Below are positions 44,729-53,007 of a DNA stretch of 64,000 nt, in pieces; position 1 is the first letter of the stretch; each line of letters starts with the position of its first letter. The stretch is from Candidatus Paraluminiphilus aquimaris (GTDB taxonomy: Bacteria > Pseudomonadota > Gammaproteobacteria > Pseudomonadales > Halieaceae): NCBI RefSeq assembly GCF_026230195.1, contig NZ_CP036501.1, forward strand, positions 372,001-436,000, written 5' to 3'. The position numbers and the translations under genes were made by a program. The notes beneath the pieces were generated by a model. That model saw nothing but the letters and a program-made list of their open reading frames with translations, ran no database searches and had not been told where the DNA came from.

Positions 44729-46582
44729 TCAAAAAGTGGGTGCAACGGGCGCAGACATATGTGTCTCCGCTTCACAGCGACTGCGTAATTCCTCCACGGT
44801 GCCGCCGCGATTAAACAGGGGGATCTCACTTCGCTCAGCAACCAATGTTTGACGCATCGCATGAGTGGCATCGACATTTACCTCGCCACCCTCAATGACC
44901 ACACCGTAACGTTGCGCGCCGGCCTCTGTTACCAGACCTCGGTCCACATCGGTCTTTACGAGTTCAGGGTCGCGGGCATAAGGGTCGCCCCAGCCGCCAC
45001 CACCCCACGTATTGAAGTAGAGGATATCTCCCTCTTTGACCTTGATTCCTTCAACCTTCGCCGGGAGCCACTCTTCGCTGCCGTCGGCGCGCACTAAACG
45101 TTTCGTAGAGCGTCGACCTGTCTCACCCCCAAGCACACCCCACGGGTACGTTAACCAGCGTTCGTCGTGTACACCGATCTGCCCATCCGCCAAGAATCGG
45201 TAGGCGACCGATAGGCCGTTGCCTCCGCGGTGCAAACCGGCCCCGCCCGAATCGGGAATCGTTTCATACCGCTCGATTCGCAATGGGAAGTAAGACTCAA
45301 TAAATTCGTTAGGTACGTTGGTGAACCCGGGCCACAAGCTGTGCCCGTCAGGCCCATCTCCGACTGGACGACCCGGAACCCCGCCAAAGCCAATCTGGAA
45401 AAGCTGAAACCACTCACCCTTCTTGTCATAGCCGCTGTAGAACAAATGCGGTGAGTCAGAAAAGCCCGCAGCATTGAGCATCATTTCTGGCGCACCCATG
45501 CCCAGCAATGCTCCCAAGATATCGAATATTCGTCCGAGCGCATGAGTTCGCCCCGAGAGTGCAGCTGGATACTTTGGCTTTAAGAGAGTCCCTTCAGGGA
45601 TCCGCACATCAACGAGGTCATAAAAACCATCATTAAAGACAATTTGGGGGTCGACCACGTTGATAGTGAACGAGCCAAAGAACATTTTGAACATGTCTTC
45701 GTTCAAGAAGAAATTCACTGAGCTTTGCGCCTGTGGGTCAGTCCCCGCGAAGTCAAAAATCGCTTTGTCGCCCTCGCGCCACAACGTGCATTTGATCTTG
45801 TAGGGACCCATGCCCATACCGTCGTCACAAATGTAATCCTCGAACTCGCGAGGCTCTTCTGGAATGAACATGCCAATGATGTGCTTCATGGCGTCGTAGT
45901 TACGCTGAAGCATGGTATCCATAGTGGAATACAAAACGTCATCGCCGAATCGTTCTGCCAGCTCAACCACACGCTTGGCGGCGGTATTGCAGGCAGCAAC
46001 CAGCGCGTTCAAGTCGAATCGGTTCCACTGCGGTGTTCGGACGTTGTGCAGAATCAGCTCCAAGAGGTCTTCCTGAAGAACACCTTTCTTGTACAGCTTA
46101 GTGGGCGGAATACGGATGCCTTCTTGGAAGATGGTTGTCGCCTCAATTGGAATCGAGCCCGGTACCATACCGCCGTTGTCTGACATATGACCGAACATCG
46201 CAGACCACGCAATGTGTCGACCATTCCTGAAAATAGGCACCAAAACCACCCAGTCCGGCAGGTGAGAAACCGCGGCATTACACAGGTAAGGATCGTTGGT
46301 AAGGATGATGTCACCCTCTTCGATTTCGGCGTCGTAAGCGCTCAAAAAGGGGCCAATGAATGAGCCGAACTGCCCCACCACCATTTTGCCTTCGACGTTG
46401 GCAATCATTGGGAAGCAATCGCCCTGCTCGCGAATACCGGGAGACATGGCCGTCCTAAACAAAACGGCGTCCATCTCCTCGCGGGCATTGCGCAGTGCAT
46501 TTTCAATTAAATCAACCGTCACACCGTCGACCTCGACCGACTGAAGCGCTTGGTTATTGGTCTGAATAATCGTTGCTGTCAT
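44729..46582 (-). CDS. hyuB: Hydantoinase B/oxoprolinase family subunit
   Basis: A 617-residue protein of the HyuB family, the partner of HyuA in ATP-dependent opening of hydantoins and 5-oxoproline and in acetone/acetophenone-type carboxylases. Recognisable segments are FRTAMSPGIREQGDCFPMI near residue 42, ILTNDPYLCNAAVSHLPD near 93, and SGGAGLHRGGNG near 430. The C-terminus contains the usual glycine-rich GGGGWGDP. GGGAG precedes the ATG. It starts 14 bases after the HyuA gene, so the two are translationally close and probably form one complex. The exact substrate cannot be deduced. Confidence 0.92.
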   Translation of the reverse strand: MTATIIQTNNQALQSVEVDGVTVDLIENALRNAREEMDAVLFRTAMSPGIREQGDCFPMIANVEGKMVVGQFGSFIGPFLSAYDAEIEEGDIILTNDPYLCNAAVSHLPDWVVLVPIFRNGRHIAWSAMFGHMSDNGGMVPGSIPIEATTIFQEGIRIPPTKLYKKGVLQEDLLELILHNVRTPQWNRFDLNALVAACNTAAKRVVELAERFGDDVLYSTMDTMLQRNYDAMKHIIGMFIPEEPREFEDYICDDGMGMGPYKIKCTLWREGDKAIFDFAGTDPQAQSSVNFFLNEDMFKMFFGSFTINVVDPQIVFNDGFYDLVDVRIPEGTLLKPKYPAALSGRTHALGRIFDILGALLGMGAPEMMLNAAGFSDSPHLFYSGYDKKGEWFQLFQIGFGGVPGRPVGDGPDGHSLWPGFTNVPNEFIESYFPLRIERYETIPDSGGAGLHRGGNGLSVAYRFLADGQIGVHDERWLTYPWGVLGGETGRRSTKRLVRADGSEEWLPAKVEGIKVKEGDILYFNTWGGGGWGDPYARDPELVKTDVDRGLVTEAGAQRYGVVIEGGEVNVDATHAMRQTLVAERSEIPLFNRGGTVEELRSRCEAETHMSAPVAPTF

Positions 46583-46596
46583 TTCGCGTCTCCCGA

Positions 46597-48651
46597 TTAC
46601 GCAGGTTGGATGAGCAAGTTGCCCACCGCGTCTACTGTTGCTGAATGGCCGGGTAAGACGACCGTTGTTGAGTCCATCTCGGAAACGATCGCCGGCCCGG
46701 CGACCACATCGTCAGCCCCAAGGCGCCCGCGGTCATAAATGCCAGCCTCGTGCCAATCCCCCTCGTAGAAGAATCGGCTCTGATGAATCAGTGCAGAGCT
46801 GACATCACCCAACCCCTTGGGAATAGAGATGTCGGCTTTCAAGGTAACCGATGCTCCGACAACGGCGCGGATCATCAAAATCTCGTGTCCATCGCCAAGC
46901 TTGAAGGTGAAGAGCTGCTCGTGCTCGCCATCGAATTGATCCGTGAGTACAGCGACGCCCTTTGCTCTGAGTTCGGCCTCGGTGAATTCGACGGTAATCT
47001 GGAAAGCCTGACCGGCGTAACGAAGATCTGCCTGGTAGGTAACCTCTAAACGATCCTCGTCGATGCCATCCTCAATCAAGGATTCGCTGGCGCGCGCTTT
47101 GAGCGTCAGTAAATCGTCCGCCAGCTTATCGGCCGTGAGATCCGATGCCATTGTGATGTAGGTCCGCGCCGCCTCATCCTGCACGCGCGTGGTCGCATCG
47201 CCGTAAGCACACAGAACACCGGGACCCGGCGGAACAATCACCGGCCAGGCCTCGGTCAGAATACCCAAGGCATTCGCATGTAGCGGGCCTGCGCCACCAA
47301 AACCCACCAACGCAAAGTCGCGAGGGTCGTAACCTTGCTCGACGGACACCAATCTCAGCGCACCAAACATAGATTCGTTAACAATCTTGATGATGCCCTC
47401 CGCCGCCGCCATAAGGTCGACTCCCATGGCGTCGGCGACGCTCTGAACTGCAGCAACCGATGCATCTCGATTGATCTGCATATCGCCCCCCAGTTGCACA
47501 TCCGAGGGCAAATAACCGAGAACCACGTTTGCATCACATACAGTTGGGGCCTCGCCACCCTTCATGTAACAGGCAGGACCAGGCACTGCGCCCGCGGACT
47601 CAGGGCCCACCCGCAATGCTTTCGTTAATTCGGGGACGAAGGCAATCGAACCGCCACCTGCGCCCACAGTGCGAACATCAACCGACGGCGCACGAACCCG
47701 CACATCACCCACGAAGGTCTCTCGTCGAACCCGGGCGCGACCGTTTTGAATAAGCGCCACATCGGTAGACGTACCGCCCATATCAAAGGTCAAAATATTG
47801 CTAAAGCCCGCCTTGGTACAGAAGAACAAGGCGCCGGTAACGCCGCCCGCTGGGCCTGACATCAACAGATTCACAGGTGATTCTGCAGCGGCCCGACTCG
47901 ATGCCAGACCTCCATCAGAGCGAAGAATCGAGAGCTGGGTGTCATTGCCCAAGCGCTCGTTCAAGGCGCCCTGAAGGTTATTAACGTAGCGGGCGACTTC
48001 GGGACGGACGTAACTATTTACCACCGTCGTCTCCGTACGCTCGTACTCCTGCATTTCCGGCACAACTTCGCTTGAAATGGAGATCGGAATATCAGGGTAG
48101 ACTTCCTGTGCGATCTCCCGCGCACGTTGCTCATGCTCTGCATTGATATAAGCGTTGATAAAGCAAATCGTTAACGCCTCAATGTCATCAGCCATTTCTA
48201 GTCGCAGTGACTCGCGCAATGCGGCCTCGTCAAGCTCTCTGACAATGCTGCCATCGGCGGCAATACGCTCGTTCGCACCAATCGTGAGTTCAAGTGGTGC
48301 CAACAAAGGCTTTTTTACGAATGTCACCCAGCCGCCCAGACCGCCAGGGCAAAACGAGCGCGCGACTTGGAGCGTGTCTTCAAAGCCCGATGTCGTCATG
48401 AGACCCACCTTGGCCCCGCGACCTGTCAGGACGGCATTGGTTGCGACAGTTGTGCCGTGCATCACCAACTTAATATCTGCCGGGTCAATGCCGGACGAGT
48501 CGCAAATTTTTGCAACCCCGTTTAGCACACCAATCGACGAGTCCTCGGGTGTTGACGGCACTTTCGCCGTCTTGGTTTCACCGGTGTCCTCGTTTAGTAG
48601 AAGGAAGTCGGTAAACGTTCCCCCCACATCGACGCCAAGACGGTATGACAT
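46597..48651 (-). CDS. hyuA: Hydantoinase A/oxoprolinase family subunit
   Basis: A 684-residue ATPase subunit of the hydantoinase/oxoprolinase family. The phosphate-binding DVGGTFTD (8-15) and a second actin-fold motif FDMGGTSTDVA near residue 290 define the acetate/sugar-kinase-like core. HGTTVATNAVLTGRGA near 65 and VGAGGGSIAF near 335 are also typical. In characterised systems this subunit activates the substrate amide or ketone with ATP before HyuB acts. AGAGGA precedes the ATG. The HMG-CoA-lyase-like gene lies 25 bases upstream, so the gene order lyase-hyuA-hyuB is probably one operon. Confidence 0.93.
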   Translation of the reverse strand: MSYRLGVDVGGTFTDFLLLNEDTGETKTAKVPSTPEDSSIGVLNGVAKICDSSGIDPADIKLVMHGTTVATNAVLTGRGAKVGLMTTSGFEDTLQVARSFCPGGLGGWVTFVKKPLLAPLELTIGANERIAADGSIVRELDEAALRESLRLEMADDIEALTICFINAYINAEHEQRAREIAQEVYPDIPISISSEVVPEMQEYERTETTVVNSYVRPEVARYVNNLQGALNERLGNDTQLSILRSDGGLASSRAAAESPVNLLMSGPAGGVTGALFFCTKAGFSNILTFDMGGTSTDVALIQNGRARVRRETFVGDVRVRAPSVDVRTVGAGGGSIAFVPELTKALRVGPESAGAVPGPACYMKGGEAPTVCDANVVLGYLPSDVQLGGDMQINRDASVAAVQSVADAMGVDLMAAAEGIIKIVNESMFGALRLVSVEQGYDPRDFALVGFGGAGPLHANALGILTEAWPVIVPPGPGVLCAYGDATTRVQDEAARTYITMASDLTADKLADDLLTLKARASESLIEDGIDEDRLEVTYQADLRYAGQAFQITVEFTEAELRAKGVAVLTDQFDGEHEQLFTFKLGDGHEILMIRAVVGASVTLKADISIPKGLGDVSSALIHQSRFFYEGDWHEAGIYDRGRLGADDVVAGPAIVSEMDSTTVVLPGHSATVDAVGNLLIQPA

Positions 48652-48676
48652 GTTGTTCGTCCTCTTATCTCGTTAT

Positions 48677-49585
48677 TCAGTTGGCGATTTTCTGCCAGTT
48701 ATTTGTAAGCCAATAGTGCGCTCGGCCGCCTTGCTGAGCGCCCATCATCTGAGTCAAACACTCGACACCCTGCAGAAGTGCCTCCAGGTCGATGCCGGTC
48801 GCAAGCCCTGAGCTTTCACACAGCATCACAACATCCTCCGTCGCAACATTGCCTTTTGCACCGGGAGCGAAGGGACAACCTCCCAAGCCGCCGGCGGAAC
48901 TATCAAACTGTCGGACGCCGGCATCGAGCGCAGCGAAGACATTGGCGAGACCCATAGCTCGTGTATCGTGGAAGTGACAACCCAGAAGCTGAGGCCCGTA
49001 TTGGCTGACAAGCTCGGACATCATCGACTTAACATCTCTTGGGTTGGCGGCGCCGATCGTGTCGGCAATGACTAATCGTGCAGGCTTATTGCGCATCAGC
49101 TCGCCCACCTGCTCTAGCACGGTGGATAAGGCAACCTTCCCCTCATAGGGACATTCAAAGGCAACGGCCAAATAGGCGTGGATCTCGACATCGTCGTCCT
49201 GTGCCCGTGCCAAAATATCGCCCGCCATGGCGAATGTATCGACGAGGCTCTTGCGAATGTTATTTTGATTCATCTGCTCCGTTGCCGACAGCACGATCGC
49301 TATCTGATCTATTCCCTCACGACGAGCAAGCTCATACCCTTTCATGTTCGGTGCGAGCGCACTGAACTTAGGGCCGGTTTTGGGGAGACTTCTCGCCAGC
49401 TCGTCGGTTCCTGCCATCTGAGGGACCGCTTTGGGTGATACAAATGAACCAATCTCGAGCTCGGGAACGCAGGCCTTCGCCAAGGCTTCGATCAGCTCAC
49501 GCCGCTGGTCAAGCGTAATTTCGACTGACTGCGCCTGCAGCCCGTCTCGTGCCGCAACTTCTTTGATCGTCACTCTGTCCGTCAT
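48677..49585 (-). CDS. Hydroxymethylglutaryl-CoA lyase family protein
   Basis: A 302-residue DRE-TIM metallolyase that cleaves 3-hydroxy-3-methylglutaryl-CoA or a similar 3-hydroxyacyl-CoA to acetyl-CoA and a ketoacid. Catalytic R13 and D14 (ARDGLQ), metal-binding H204 and H206 (CHFHDT) and the active-site cysteine C237 (GLGGCPFAPGA) are all present. TEDVV follows as in true HMG-CoA lyases. As the first gene of the lyase-hyuA-hyuB group it may act on the CoA ester of the breakdown product instead of in leucine catabolism. No leucine-pathway genes flank it. The ribosome-binding site is weak. Confidence 0.9.
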   Translation of the reverse strand: MTDRVTIKEVAARDGLQAQSVEITLDQRRELIEALAKACVPELEIGSFVSPKAVPQMAGTDELARSLPKTGPKFSALAPNMKGYELARREGIDQIAIVLSATEQMNQNNIRKSLVDTFAMAGDILARAQDDDVEIHAYLAVAFECPYEGKVALSTVLEQVGELMRNKPARLVIADTIGAANPRDVKSMMSELVSQYGPQLLGCHFHDTRAMGLANVFAALDAGVRQFDSSAGGLGGCPFAPGAKGNVATEDVVMLCESSGLATGIDLEALLQGVECLTQMMGAQQGGRAHYWLTNNWQKIAN

Positions 49586-49646
49586 GAGCCATTATCCGAG
49601 AAATTTATTAAATCCACGCGCCGAGTTTTTCTCATTTGAATCAGCG

Positions 49647-49674
49647 TATGTATGCAATTTTAAGAATATGTATG
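49647..49674. promoter_or_regulatory. Direct repeat upstream of the lyase-hyuAB operon
   Basis: TATGTATG occurs at 49647-49654 and again at 49667-49674, exactly 20 bases apart, about two helical turns. The repeats lie in an AT-rich stretch 62-89 bases upstream of the lyase start. Such spacing suits two protomers of an activator or repressor on one DNA face. Confidence 0.35.
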
Positions 49675-49731
49675 TCTACTGTGTTTGTACCGTCCTGACC
49701 AGCTAACGGATCGAAAATGACCCTACACAAC

Positions 49732-50142
49732 TTAGTCATTTTGGCCGAAGGCAAGCTGCAGTTGACCCGTCGACATGCCGTCCATTTTGAGATCGACAAC
49801 TCGCCAACCCGAAATACCCTCCCTAACTTCAACACTCTCATCGAATGAGTACACTCCATCGCGGGCGGGTCGCTCTGTTTGAGCAACACCCAAAGACAAG
49901 AGAAATAAGCCCTCACCTCGCTCACGAAGCTGCCGCATCGGCTCACCCTCTGCAACAGGCTGAACCAATACAAGCCAAGAGTCTCCAAGTGAAAACCGTG
50001 AAGTGAGAACACCTCTGGAGGGAAGCGGTTCATCGATAAATTTCACATTGAATACGTCTCGATAACGTTGCTTGGCGGTTTCGATATCGCGCACTAATAC
50101 GTTTACATGATGGATATGCGTCAGATCGAATTTCTCAGCCAC
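49732..50142 (-). CDS. Small VOC-superfamily protein
   Basis: A 136-residue single-domain glyoxalase/VOC-fold protein. It opens with FDLTHIHHVNVLVRDIETAKQRY, a typical first beta-alpha unit with H8 or H9 as the first ligand. LGDSWLVLVQP and GLFLLSLGV follow. The start is taken as GTG at 50142 because AAGGGG lies nine bases upstream and the protein then begins at the domain edge. An ATG at 50265 would add 41 residues without homology and lacks a ribosome-binding site. It is divergent from the isochorismatase-like gene. Confidence 0.72.
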   Translation of the reverse strand: MAEKFDLTHIHHVNVLVRDIETAKQRYRDVFNVKFIDEPLPSRGVLTSRFSLGDSWLVLVQPVAEGEPMRQLRERGEGLFLLSLGVAQTERPARDGVYSFDESVEVREGISGWRVVDLKMDGMSTGQLQLAFGQND

Positions 50143-50293
50143 AAAAGTATACCCCTTGTTTATCATTTGGCGTTCTGCGCCCACTCGATAACGCAGCACC
50201 GAGGGTTCACCGCCTTGATACGCATCGAGTTTGTCTTGCGACCTTTCTGCCCTACGTAGCATCATGTGTTTCTAGTTTCAAAGGAACGGCGCA

Positions 50294-50896
50294 ATGACGA
50301 GCACACCGCGACAAGCACTTGCACGCCAAGCGCAGGGGTTGGGGAACCGTCCCGCCCTACTGATTGTCGATATGATTAACGGCTTTACGGACCCAGCCTG
50401 CCCTTTGGGGAGTGAAGCAGAGTCGGTTATCGATGCGAACAAGGTGCTCATGGCGGCTTTTCACGAGCGGAGTCATCCCGTCTATCTCACCAGTGTGGTC
50501 TACGATCGCGATGATCAAGCCTCGGTTTTTCGTGCTCGGGTGCCCGCCCTCAATCTTCTGACTCGTGGCTCACATTGGTGTGACATTGACTCACGACTCC
50601 CTGTGCATGCGTCCGATACCCTCGTTGAAAAAACCCATGCCAGCGCCTTTCATGGCACGGGACTGGCCGATCTCTTAACCCAACAAGGCATCGACTCGCT
50701 TGTCGTGACCGGCCTCACCACAAGTGGGTGCGTGCGTGCCTCTGCCGTCGACGGACTTCAGCACAATTTTAAAGTCGTGATCGTCGAGGAAGCGACGGGT
50801 GATCGCGACCTAGCGGCTCACAAGGCTAACTTGTATGACCTCAACGCAAAGTATGTTGACGTACTGCCCCTTGAGGAAACCTTGCAGCTACTCTGA
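50294..50896 (+). CDS. Isochorismatase-family cysteine hydrolase (N-carbamoylsarcosine-amidase-like)
   Basis: A 200-residue cytoplasmic hydrolase with the complete catalytic triad of the family: D26 (IVDMING), K113 (EKTHASAF) and C146 (TSGCVRA). The EKTHASAF and GLTTSGCVRASA context is close to that of N-carbamoylsarcosine amidases and related amidohydrolases, which release ammonia and CO2 from ureido acids. That activity would be the natural next step after a hydantoinase, and hyuA and hyuB lie nearby. AAAGGAACG precedes the ATG. It is transcribed away from the VOC gene. Confidence 0.9.
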   Translation: MTSTPRQALARQAQGLGNRPALLIVDMINGFTDPACPLGSEAESVIDANKVLMAAFHERSHPVYLTSVVYDRDDQASVFRARVPALNLLTRGSHWCDIDSRLPVHASDTLVEKTHASAFHGTGLADLLTQQGIDSLVVTGLTTSGCVRASAVDGLQHNFKVVIVEEATGDRDLAAHKANLYDLNAKYVDVLPLEETLQLL

Positions 50897-50946
50897 AAGA
50901 CCGATCACGCCGAGTAGGAAGATCACTTTACGATCCAGTCATCGCA

Positions 50947-52050
50947 TCATTCATTGATCATCGTCATTTTGTTGTCAGCCCAAAACGGCAGCTTACGCTC
51001 TTGACCCTCAAGCAAAGGCAAGTGCTCGCGATGCCAAAGTGGCTCCCATAACCCTGTCTCCTTCAGAAGGGCCTGCAACTGAGCCTCGGCTCCCGCCGAT
51101 AGGACCCTGTAATGTCGGCGTAGCTCGGCAAGACACCAAACGCGGTATCGAGACGAGCGTGCCTTGGTGTAAGTGACACCATCAACCGTTGTGGTGAAAC
51201 GCGACTTGCCACCTGCTACCGCGTCGACGTTTGAATTTAGGTAGGGTAGATACCCTCGCGCCATGTGAGCCAGGAGCATTCGGATATCGTTTGGCACTGG
51301 GTCGACCAACGCCCCCTGAAAGGATGACGGATTGCTGTTCCACAACCGCATGACCCACTCAAGCGTTTTAGGTGCGGTGTGTCGGAGTAGTTGAAGCGGT
51401 ATGGGATCCAACGCGAAATGGCGGAAGAAGGGCCCGGAAAAACCAACATCGGCAAGTGTGGGGTAGTCGCCCAGCAAGTACGGACGCTTGGTAAAAATCC
51501 CTTCTAGTACCGCTAATAAAGCGGTGACATCAGCCTCGACACCCAACACCGCATCAGGCCCAATACCGTCGCCAGAGGTGTAGCCGCTTCGTTGGCGTCT
51601 ACGCAGCATCCTGCGTTTCACAAACAGCGGAAGCCGCATGCCACCCGTGATCTCTCGCGCTAGGTGACCAGAGGCAAATCGCGCACCCTCCTCGTAATAC
51701 CACCGATAATGCATGGCTGGGCGCCACCACCACTCGTCGGCCCAGTCCTCCAGTAAATAGCAAACGTAGGCAAGTATGGGGTCATTGGGCACGATAGGGT
51801 TTTGCGGATACGCGGCTTCAAACCATTGGATCATCGCCGTTGTATCGGTCATCCAGCGGCCATCGGGCAACTGGACGACCGGCATCTGGGAGAGGCCCAG
51901 AACTTTTTTATTTCGCGCCACCTCTCCAGGAAAAACCATACTCTCAAAGCGATAGGGAATGCCCTTCAGCCGAAAGTAATTTTCCATCTTGCCGGTAAAG
52001 TAAGAGATGCTCGAGCCTCGCAGCTCGAGCACCTGTGGCTTGTCAGACAT
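50947..52050 (-). CDS. Glutathione S-transferase family protein with extended C-terminus
   Basis: A 367-residue protein with an N-terminal thioredoxin-like GST domain (about 6-85): ISYFTGKMENYFRLKGIPY, then MPVVQLPDGRWMTDTTAMIQW with the proline and the glutathione-contacting D/T residues. The all-helical domain follows, with YLLGDYPTLADVGFSG near residue 210. About 130 residues beyond a usual GST remain, including YTKARSSRYRVWCLAELRRHY, of unknown role. GGGAGG precedes the ATG. Marine bacteria carry many such uncharacterised proteins. Confidence 0.84.
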   Translation of the reverse strand: MSDKPQVLELRGSSISYFTGKMENYFRLKGIPYRFESMVFPGEVARNKKVLGLSQMPVVQLPDGRWMTDTTAMIQWFEAAYPQNPIVPNDPILAYVCYLLEDWADEWWWRPAMHYRWYYEEGARFASGHLAREITGGMRLPLFVKRRMLRRRQRSGYTSGDGIGPDAVLGVEADVTALLAVLEGIFTKRPYLLGDYPTLADVGFSGPFFRHFALDPIPLQLLRHTAPKTLEWVMRLWNSNPSSFQGALVDPVPNDIRMLLAHMARGYLPYLNSNVDAVAGGKSRFTTTVDGVTYTKARSSRYRVWCLAELRRHYRVLSAGAEAQLQALLKETGLWEPLWHREHLPLLEGQERKLPFWADNKMTMINE

Positions 52051-52116
52051 ACCGCCTCCCTCTTCTTTTCAGAGGTTATGCTAGACGGCTTCTCAACAAC
52101 AGTAAGCTAGTTACGA

Positions 52117-52851
52117 CTAGCGTGAGATAACAAGGTGCGAACGATGGAGGTCAGTAATGCACTGCGCCGGATTTTCTAAGCCCGCCTTTTGCATTGCCTT
52201 AGCCGCCTTGCCACTGCGCACATTATCCATCACAGCCACCATATCAGCGGTTTTACCCGATACCATCGCGACATAGTCAAACCCGGTAATACCAAGCGCA
52301 GGTGTAAAGATTGCGCTGCCAACGCTCCCGTCGATCATGTCATTCGCCATTTTATTGACGCCCTTGCGGTAAGCGAGTGCATCCTGGATTGTTTTACCCT
52401 CGTCGAGGTTGCACACCATGGCAATGAGGGGTTTCTCTTGCGACGCTGCAGGTTGTGCACCGGCATTGTGCACGGCAAGTGTCCGCGCCTTACTGCAAGA
52501 GACGCGCTCAAAAATGCCCGCTGCGACATCTTGTGCGGTCGTGCGCCAAGCTTCTTCACTGGCGAAATAGTCACCCCAAGTCGGGAAATAATTGACCCAT
52601 CTCAAGTCGGGCTCATCATAGGGCGGTGATACCGCTACCGCTTCCCAGATGAAGGTATTCATGGCGAAGCTATTTGCATCCGCAAAGGCCTTAAAGTCTG
52701 ATCGCGCAAAATCGACGAGATCTGACACCATCACGCCCTCATTCAGGCTGCATTCATAAATCTCCGCGATCATGGGTGTTTCTTCGTGGTGCGCAGCTAA
52801 AACCGACGTACTGAGTAAAATACTACTGATAGTTAATATTTTCTTGAACAT
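52117..52851 (-). CDS. Secreted protein with two similar halves, function unknown
   Basis: A 244-residue protein with a signal peptide (FKKILTISSILLSTSVLA). The mature part contains two related units. The first is about residues 26-128 (PMIAEIYECSLNEGV ... CSKARTLAVHN). The second is about 143-242 (PLIAMVCNLDEGKTI ... CITDLHRSHLV). Both start with a strand of the type LIA, a cysteine, then L-EG, and both end with a cysteine followed by a short hydrophobic strand. This suggests a tandem duplication, perhaps of a ferredoxin-like dimeric-barrel fold. AGGGGA precedes the ATG. No function can be assigned. Confidence 0.68.
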   Translation of the reverse strand: MFKKILTISSILLSTSVLAAHHEETPMIAEIYECSLNEGVMVSDLVDFARSDFKAFADANSFAMNTFIWEAVAVSPPYDEPDLRWVNYFPTWGDYFASEEAWRTTAQDVAAGIFERVSCSKARTLAVHNAGAQPAASQEKPLIAMVCNLDEGKTIQDALAYRKGVNKMANDMIDGSVGSAIFTPALGITGFDYVAMVSGKTADMVAVMDNVRSGKAAKAMQKAGLENPAQCITDLHRSHLVISR

Positions 52852-52969
52852 AACAATCCCCTAGCTTTTATTAGAATGGAGGGCCCAAGACATGGGTCCT
52901 GACCCCAGTCTAGAGAGTGAAGGACTATTCACCAGTAGTTTCGGAGATGTCTGTCACAATGTGTCAGAG

Positions 52970-53000
52970 AAAGACGACTCAGCTCACCCGAGCCGTCTTT
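52970..53000. terminator. Stem-loop after the S9 peptidase gene
   Basis: AAAGACGACTC (52970-52980) and GAGCCGTCTTT (52990-53000) form an 11-bp stem with one A-C mismatch and a 9-base loop, eight bases after the S9 peptidase stop. On the minus strand the stem ends in TTT and is followed by CTC. On the plus strand CTTTA follows. It is a plausible but weak terminator. Confidence 0.55.
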
Positions 53001-53007
53001 CTTTATG

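Noticed and set aside
45725-46183. 152-codon open frame on the plus strand
   Set aside because: It is antisense to hyuB and has no family signature.
48155-48811. 218-codon open frame on the plus strand
   Set aside because: It lies antisense to hyuA and the lyase gene, both with clear family motifs. The translated product is serine/proline-rich without domain signatures and there is no ribosome-binding site.
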